Below, piece by piece: positions 31,890 through 36,003 of a stretch of 36,003 nucleotides of DNA (position 1 is the first letter of the stretch; each line of letters begins with the position of its first letter). The DNA lies in NCBI RefSeq assembly GCF_003687725.1, contig NZ_RDOJ01000025.1, positions 1 to 36,003 on the forward strand. The letters run 5' to 3'. Made by a program: the position numbers and the translations under genes. The notes beneath the pieces were generated by a model. That model was not told the DNA's origin. It made no database searches and saw nothing but the letters and a program-made list of their open reading frames with translations. This stretch comes from Faecalibacter macacae (GTDB lineage: Bacteria > Bacteroidota > Bacteroidia > Flavobacteriales > Weeksellaceae).

Positions 31890-33089
31890 ATGTTAGTTTT
31901 ATCAAATAAATCACAAAACATGCCTGCATCTCCAATTCGTAAGTTAGTTCCTTACGCAGATGCAGCAAAACAAAGAGGTACAAAAGTTTATCACTTAAAC
32001 ATTGGACAACCAGATATTGAATCGCCAAAAGCAGTATTAGAAGGTTTGAAGAATTTCCCTTCAAATATTATTTCTTATACGCATTCAGAGGGTACTTTAG
32101 AATACAGAGAAGCATTAGCATCTTACTATAATAATAGGGGGATTGATGTGACTTCATCAGATTTTATTGCAACTTTAGGTGGATCAGAGGCATTATTATT
32201 TATTTTCGGAATTATTGCAAATCCAGGAGATGAAGTAATTATTCCAGAACCATTTTATGCGAATTACAACGGATTTACATGTGAAAATGATGTAAACATT
32301 GTGCCAGTTCCATCTTCAATAGAGAATAATTTTGGTTTACCACCAGTTGAAGAATTTGCAAAAAAGATTACAGACAAAACAAGAGCAATCTTAATTTGTA
32401 ATCCAGGAAATCCTACAGGATATGTTTACTCTAAAGAAGAATTAGAGCAATTACGTGATATTGTTTTAGAACATGATATTTATTTAATTGCTGACGAAGT
32501 TTATGCAGAGTATTTATATACAGAAGAACCATTTACTTCTATTTTAAGTTTCCCTGAATTAAAAAATCATGCAATTGTAATTGATTCAGAATCGAAACGT
32601 TTTTCTTTATGTGGTGCTCGTTCTGGTGCAATTGTAACACGTAACCAAGATTTTATGGGTGTTGCTATGCGTTTTGCTCAAGCTCGTTTAAGTCCGGTTG
32701 AATTATCTCAATACATGGCGACTTTAGCACATAACAATGTCGGAAATTATTTTGAAGATTGTCGTGCAGAATACTTAAAGCGTCGTGATGTTTTAGTTAA
32801 TGGTTTAAAAGAAATTCCAGGTGTTATTGTTCCAAATCCAAAAGGTGCTTTTTACTGCATGATTCAATTACCAGTTGATAATGCAGAGAAATTTGCAATT
32901 TGGTTATTAGAATCTTTTAACTCAAACGGAGAAACTGTAATGTTAGCGCCAGGAGCAGGTTTTTATAGTACCCCAAACGCAGGAGTACAAGAAGTTCGTT
33001 TAGCTTATGTTTTAAAAACTGAAGATTTAGTTCGTTCAGTTGAGATTTTAAAAGAAGCGTTAGAGCAATATCCTGGTACAACAAGATAA
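31890..33089 (+). CDS. PLP-dependent class I aminotransferase
   Basis: A 399-residue fold-type I aminotransferase of the aspartate aminotransferase group. The start has HLNIGQPDIESP; the cofactor region includes LGGSEALLFIF, NPGNPTGYVYS (Asn and Asp contacts) and ADEVYAEYLY. The Schiff-base lysine is K236 in SESKRFSLCGARSG, and the substrate carboxylate-binding Arg is probably in VQEVRLAYV. It probably moves amino groups between an amino acid and 2-oxoglutarate; the exact amino acid is not evident. It is divergent from the YtxH operon and is followed by a hairpin and then murB. Confidence 0.9.
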   Translation: MLVLSNKSQNMPASPIRKLVPYADAAKQRGTKVYHLNIGQPDIESPKAVLEGLKNFPSNIISYTHSEGTLEYREALASYYNNRGIDVTSSDFIATLGGSEALLFIFGIIANPGDEVIIPEPFYANYNGFTCENDVNIVPVPSSIENNFGLPPVEEFAKKITDKTRAILICNPGNPTGYVYSKEELEQLRDIVLEHDIYLIADEVYAEYLYTEEPFTSILSFPELKNHAIVIDSESKRFSLCGARSGAIVTRNQDFMGVAMRFAQARLSPVELSQYMATLAHNNVGNYFEDCRAEYLKRRDVLVNGLKEIPGVIVPNPKGAFYCMIQLPVDNAEKFAIWLLESFNSNGETVMLAPGAGFYSTPNAGVQEVRLAYVLKTEDLVRSVEILKEALEQYPGTTR

Positions 33090-33112
33090 TTTACAAATAC
33101 GTAATAAAGAGT

Positions 33113-33141
33113 GTGAAGCTGAATTTATTTCAGCTTTTCAT
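33113..33141 (+). terminator. Hairpin between the aminotransferase gene and murB
   Basis: AAGCTGAA pairs with TTTCAGCTT (33116-33136) with a TTTT tail. The T-run is short, so it may terminate only partly and let some transcription into murB. Confidence 0.55.
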
Positions 33142-33160
33142 TCCATTAAAATATTGAAAG

Positions 33161-34180
33161 ATGAATATCATCGAAAATTATTCTTTAAAATTATATAATA
33201 CTTTTGGTGTTGATGCAAAAGCAGATTTTTTTGTGGACGCAAATAATATTACCGAGTTAAAAAAAGCATTAGTTTTTCGTCGTCAAAAAGATTTGCCAAT
33301 CTTATTTATCGGTGGTGGAAGCAATATGCTTTTCGTTAATGATTTTAAAGGATTAGCTTTAAAACTAAACTTAAAAGGTATTGAAGTTGTTAATGAAGAC
33401 GAAGATTTTGTTTACATTAAAGCGCAGGGAAGTGAAAATTGGCATCAATTTATCCAATGGACATTAACTCAGGATTTTGGAGGTTTAGAAAATTTATCAC
33501 TAATTCCAGGAAACGTAGGAACGGCTCCAATTCAAAATATTGGTGCGTATGGAGTAGAAGCGAAGGATACAATTGTTGAGGTGCAAGCTTTGTCTCTTGA
33601 AACTGGTGATGAACGTATTTTTACAAACGAAGAATGTCAGTTTGGTTACCGCGAATCTATTTTTAAAAATGAATTAAGAGGTCAATATGTTTTAGTTGCA
33701 GTTACGTTTAAATTAACGAAACGTAATCATCAATTAAAAACTTCTTACGGAGCTATTCAAAAAGAATTAGAGGGTGAAGGAATTGCCAATCCAACAATAC
33801 AAGATGTTTCTGCTGCAGTAGTTCGTATTCGAGAGTCTAAATTACCAGATCCTGCTCAAATCGGAAATTCAGGAAGTTTCTTTAAAAATCCTGTAATTTC
33901 TAAAGATGATTTTGAAAAAGTGATAACTCAACATCCAAACATTGTAAATTATCCAGCTGAAAATGGAGTCAAATTGGCTGCAGGTTGGTTAATCGAACAA
34001 GCAGGATGGAAGGGAAAGCGTTTTGGAGATGCAGGTGTTCATGATAAACAAGCATTAGTTTTAGTGAATCACGGTAATGCAACCGGGAAAGAAATCTACG
34101 ATTTATCTGAAAATATCATTCAAGATATTAAAACGAAATTCGGTGTTACTTTAGAACGTGAAGTAAACATGATTTTCTAA
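33161..34180 (+). CDS. murB: UDP-N-acetylenolpyruvoylglucosamine reductase
   Basis: A 339-residue MurB of the longer E. coli type I. NTFGVDAKADFF lies at the start, the FAD-binding stretch is PILFIGGGSNMLF (45-57), then LSLIPGNVGTAPIQNIGAYG (about 117-136). The catalytic Ser is in GNSGSFFKNP, and the type I loop YRESIF is present. It uses NADPH to reduce the enolpyruvyl group to give UDP-MurNAc for peptidoglycan synthesis in the cytoplasm. It lies 71 bp after the aminotransferase gene and ends before a strong terminator. Confidence 0.96.
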   Translation: MNIIENYSLKLYNTFGVDAKADFFVDANNITELKKALVFRRQKDLPILFIGGGSNMLFVNDFKGLALKLNLKGIEVVNEDEDFVYIKAQGSENWHQFIQWTLTQDFGGLENLSLIPGNVGTAPIQNIGAYGVEAKDTIVEVQALSLETGDERIFTNEECQFGYRESIFKNELRGQYVLVAVTFKLTKRNHQLKTSYGAIQKELEGEGIANPTIQDVSAAVVRIRESKLPDPAQIGNSGSFFKNPVISKDDFEKVITQHPNIVNYPAENGVKLAAGWLIEQAGWKGKRFGDAGVHDKQALVLVNHGNATGKEIYDLSENIIQDIKTKFGVTLEREVNMIF

Positions 34181-34189
34181 AAATAATTT

Positions 34190-34224
34190 AAAAAAAGGAA
34201 TCCATTTTTGGATTCCTTTTTTAT
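34190..34224 (+). terminator. Intrinsic terminator of murB
   Basis: AAAAAGGAATCC pairs perfectly with GGATTCCTTTTT around an ATTTTT loop. It lies 10 bp after the stop codon. Confidence 0.85.
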
Positions 34225-34261
34225 ACAGAAATCTTTAAATTATTCAAGCATTTCAATTTTA

Positions 34262-34322
34262 TGTTACTTCTAGCTTGTCGAGAAGTCTTTCAAATTGTTT
34301 TTCTGAGCTTGTCGAAGAAACT
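34262..34322. repeat. Fragments of dispersed intergenic repeat (GCTTGTCGA type)
   Basis: Two copies of AGCTTGTCGA (about 34271-34280 and 34306-34316), each followed by AGAAG or AGAAAC, lie between the murB terminator and the receptor gene. The same core reappears at 35801-35812. This wording is common in intergenic repeats of Bacteroidota genomes. Confidence 0.5.
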
Positions 34323-34324
34323 TA

Positions 34325-35128
34325 TTAGGAATAAAAATCACTACAATCTTTAATTATTTTTTGTAACTGCGCTAATCCATCAGTCATAGCAGCTGGACCT
34401 GGTTGAAGAATAAACTCAGATTTAATCTCATACAATTGATTGTTTTTAATAGCATTAATTTCAGAAAATCCTTCACGAGATTTAACTAAATCAGGCTTAA
34501 ACATTTTTCCGCACCAAGAACCAATAATTAAATCTGGATTAGCCTCAATAACTTGATTTTCCGAAACAATTCTATTTTTTGCATGAAATTCATTTTTTAA
34601 ATCCGGAAAACATAAGTTTCCTCCACAAAGTTCAATTAATTCCATTACCCAAGTAGATCCAGTCATTATTGGTTCATTCCATTCTTCAAAATGGACTTTT
34701 GGTTTAAAATCTATAGATTTTCCAATTTCAAATGCTAAATCTAAATTTCTATTGTACTCATTAATTAATTTTAAACCTTCCAAACGATTTCCAATTAAAG
34801 AAGTGAATTTTAAAATCATATCCAAAATTCCTTCAACCGTATGATGATTAAAAATGTAAACATCAATTCCTCTACGGATTAATTCTGCGGCCAAATCAGC
34901 TTGTAAATCTGAATATCCAATCACTAAATCAGGTTTTAAAGCAATTATTTCATCAAATTTAGCATCTAAAAATGTAGAAACTTTAGGCTTTTCTTTTCTT
35001 GCTTGCGGTGGTCGATACGTAAAACCACTAATTCCAACCAATCGATTTTGCTCACCAATAGCGTATAAAACTTCGGTACCTTCTTCAGTTAAACAGATTA
35101 TACGTTGCGGATATTTAGGTGTATACAT
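34325..35128 (-). CDS. BtuF-like helical-backbone metal/cobalamin receptor
   Basis: A 267-residue periplasmic-binding-protein fold of the cobalamin/iron-siderophore group (TroA-like). RIICLTEEGTEVLYAIGEQ at the start, then KFDEIIALKPDLVIGY (about 65-80), a long linking helix and TGSTWVMELIELCGGNLCF are typical of BtuF. ATG 35128 (MYTPKYPQRI) is preferred; the longer frame to 35263 adds 45 residues that are not a signal peptide. With this start there is no signal sequence, a feature I recall from related Bacteroidota proteins annotated as cobalamin-binding proteins. No transporter genes are adjacent, so its partner is elsewhere. Confidence 0.8.
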   Translation of the reverse strand: MYTPKYPQRIICLTEEGTEVLYAIGEQNRLVGISGFTYRPPQARKEKPKVSTFLDAKFDEIIALKPDLVIGYSDLQADLAAELIRRGIDVYIFNHHTVEGILDMILKFTSLIGNRLEGLKLINEYNRNLDLAFEIGKSIDFKPKVHFEEWNEPIMTGSTWVMELIELCGGNLCFPDLKNEFHAKNRIVSENQVIEANPDLIIGSWCGKMFKPDLVKSREGFSEINAIKNNQLYEIKSEFILQPGPAAMTDGLAQLQKIIKDCSDFYS

Positions 35129-35457
35129 TCTTTTGTGTTTTAGTAAATATACAAAACTGGATTTATATGTTTTAATATGAATATTAATTTTCGATTGGAA
35201 TTTAATGTTCCTTGCTACGCAACTCATTTTCCCGAGTCCTTTCATCAAAGTATTTTGTAACACCAGCTTTTTAATAAGCAGTTATTACAAAATAATCAAT
35301 CCGGGCTATCATTTCTATTTTTTCTTTATAAAATATTTTCCGGTTCGTCATTACGAAGTATTTTATTCAACTGTCCTCCTGAACTTGTTTCAGGATCTCA
35401 TCATTATTTTTATCAGTAATCTGTCATTCCGAGGTATCGAGGAATTTCAAAAGCCTT
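35129..35457. other. Non-coding stretch with repeat fragments
   Basis: I see no credible gene here. It holds pieces of dispersed intergenic repeats: CCTGAACTTGTTTCAGGATCTC (about 35378-35400; its halves GAACTTG and CAGGATC are part of a small inverted repeat) and TGTCATTCCGAGG...AGGAATTTC (about 35421-35450). An open frame across 35205-35525 reads through these repeats and is rejected. Confidence 0.55.
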
Positions 35458-35656
35458 TCGAAGCATTTTTTTTATATAAAATGGCCTTCCGATTAGCAGA
35501 CGAGAGTCAATTCATCGAAATGTAATGTTCGAAATAATTAGTGAGTGAAACGAATCATCTAATCATTTCCATGAAATGAGATGTAAATTGACCGTCGAAA
35601 ATCGTAGCCTTGATTTTTTGAATACTTTTTTATCAAGAAAAAAGTAATAAAGAAAT
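35458..35656. repeat. Structured direct repeat, copy 1
   Basis: About 199 bp starting TCGAAGCATTTTTT and ending GATAAAGAAAT-like (TAATAAAGAAAT). It is nearly identical to 35807-36003, with about a dozen substitutions or small indels. Inside it GTCAATT (about 35507) faces AATTGAC (about 35588), and ACTTTTTT-ATCA-AGAAAAAAGT (about 35624-35646) forms a small hairpin. No reading frame is kept between the copies, so it is likely a non-coding repeat family. Confidence 0.85.
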
Positions 35657-35806
35657 TTAGAATACCTAAGCCACACCGTGGCTTCTCCTTTTAATTTCAA
35701 ATGTTTTGGATCAAGCCAAAATGAACATGATATAAATAGAATAAAAAAAATAGTTTAATTAATCAAAAATCTAAAATCGTCAATCAGCAATATCCTCCGC
35801 AGCTTG

Positions 35807-36003
35807 TCGAAGCATTTTTTTAAATAAAATGGCCTTCCGATTAGCAGACGAGAGTCAATTCATCGAAATGTAATGATCGAAATGATTAGTGAGTGAAACG
35901 AATCATTTAATTCATTTCCGAAATGAGATGTAAATTGACTGTCGAAAATCGTAGCCTTGATTTTTTGAATACTTTTTTATCAAGAAAAAAGTGATAAAGA
36001 AAT
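35807..36003. repeat. Structured direct repeat, copy 2 (reaches window end)
   Basis: About 197 bp, 349 bp after copy 1 and in the same orientation, still matching copy 1 at the last base of the window, so its true end is unknown. The 150 bp between the copies (35657-35806) holds AAGCCAC-ACC-GTGGCTT, another small hairpin, and a TTTTGGATCAAGCCAAAA inverted repeat, and no gene. Confidence 0.85.

Noticed and set aside
35205-35525. Open frame of 106 codons at the right end
   Set aside because: It reads through dispersed repeats and the start of the 197-bp repeat, and the second repeat copy does not preserve it.

Overview
The window reads as chromosomal DNA of a Bacteroidota bacterium, most likely class Flavobacteriia (Weeksellaceae/Flavobacteriaceae type). 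The DNA is AT-rich. Several promoters fit the Bacteroidota form TTTG-N19..21-TAnnTTTG. The gene set is typical of the group: a DUF2795 protein ahead of secA, a YtxH/holin-like stress operon, a TetR-TolC-MFP-RND operon and an M43 metalloprotease lipoprotein. I cannot fix genus or species; no rRNA or tRNA gene was seen.

Positions 1-6424 hold the most striking content: a complete integron-like system. A tyrosine recombinase (5360-6424, +) faces away from an array of at least four gene cassettes (5220 down to 57), plus the edge of a fifth running off the left end. The cassettes are separated by four long inverted-repeat sites (attC-like; 178-184 nt between crossover cores) with cores GTTAGCGG or GTTATCTG. 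An attI-like core lies at 5221, and an outward Bacteroidota promoter (5225-5255) ends within 5 nt of it. The cassettes carry, from the integrase outward, a small MBOAT-like membrane protein, a restriction-modification pair (HTH-fused m5C methyltransferase plus Eco47II-type endonuclease), a lincosamide-nucleotidyltransferase-like enzyme, and a protein I do not recognise. The recombinase lacks the insertion that defines classical IntI and has about 64 extra N-terminal residues, so this looks like a Bacteroidota-specific integron lineage.

Positions 6419-16975 are core genes. dinB overlaps the 3' end of the recombinase gene. It is followed by a CPA2 cation/proton antiporter, a SAM methyltransferase, and a TetR-controlled tripartite RND efflux operon with an operator palindrome next to and touching the promoter -33 box. 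Positions 17069-25476 hold mostly small operons and single genes: two tandem secreted paralogues, a PhnA-domain protein, an ATP-cone/PD-(D/E)XK nuclease fusion, a DUF4268 protein, a two-gene periplasmic thioredoxin/redoxin operon, an M43 metalloprotease, a Gre-like protein paired with an MBL hydrolase, and a GH12-like glycanase. Positions 25538-35128 hold a nitronate monooxygenase, DUF2795-secA, a YqiA-like esterase, the YtxH/holin operon, a class I aminotransferase, murB and a cobalamin-type metal-binding receptor.

The right end (35129-36003) is non-coding. It contains two near-identical copies of a structured repeat of about 197 bp and pieces of other intergenic repeats. Most transcription units end in clear intrinsic hairpins, several of them serving both strands.
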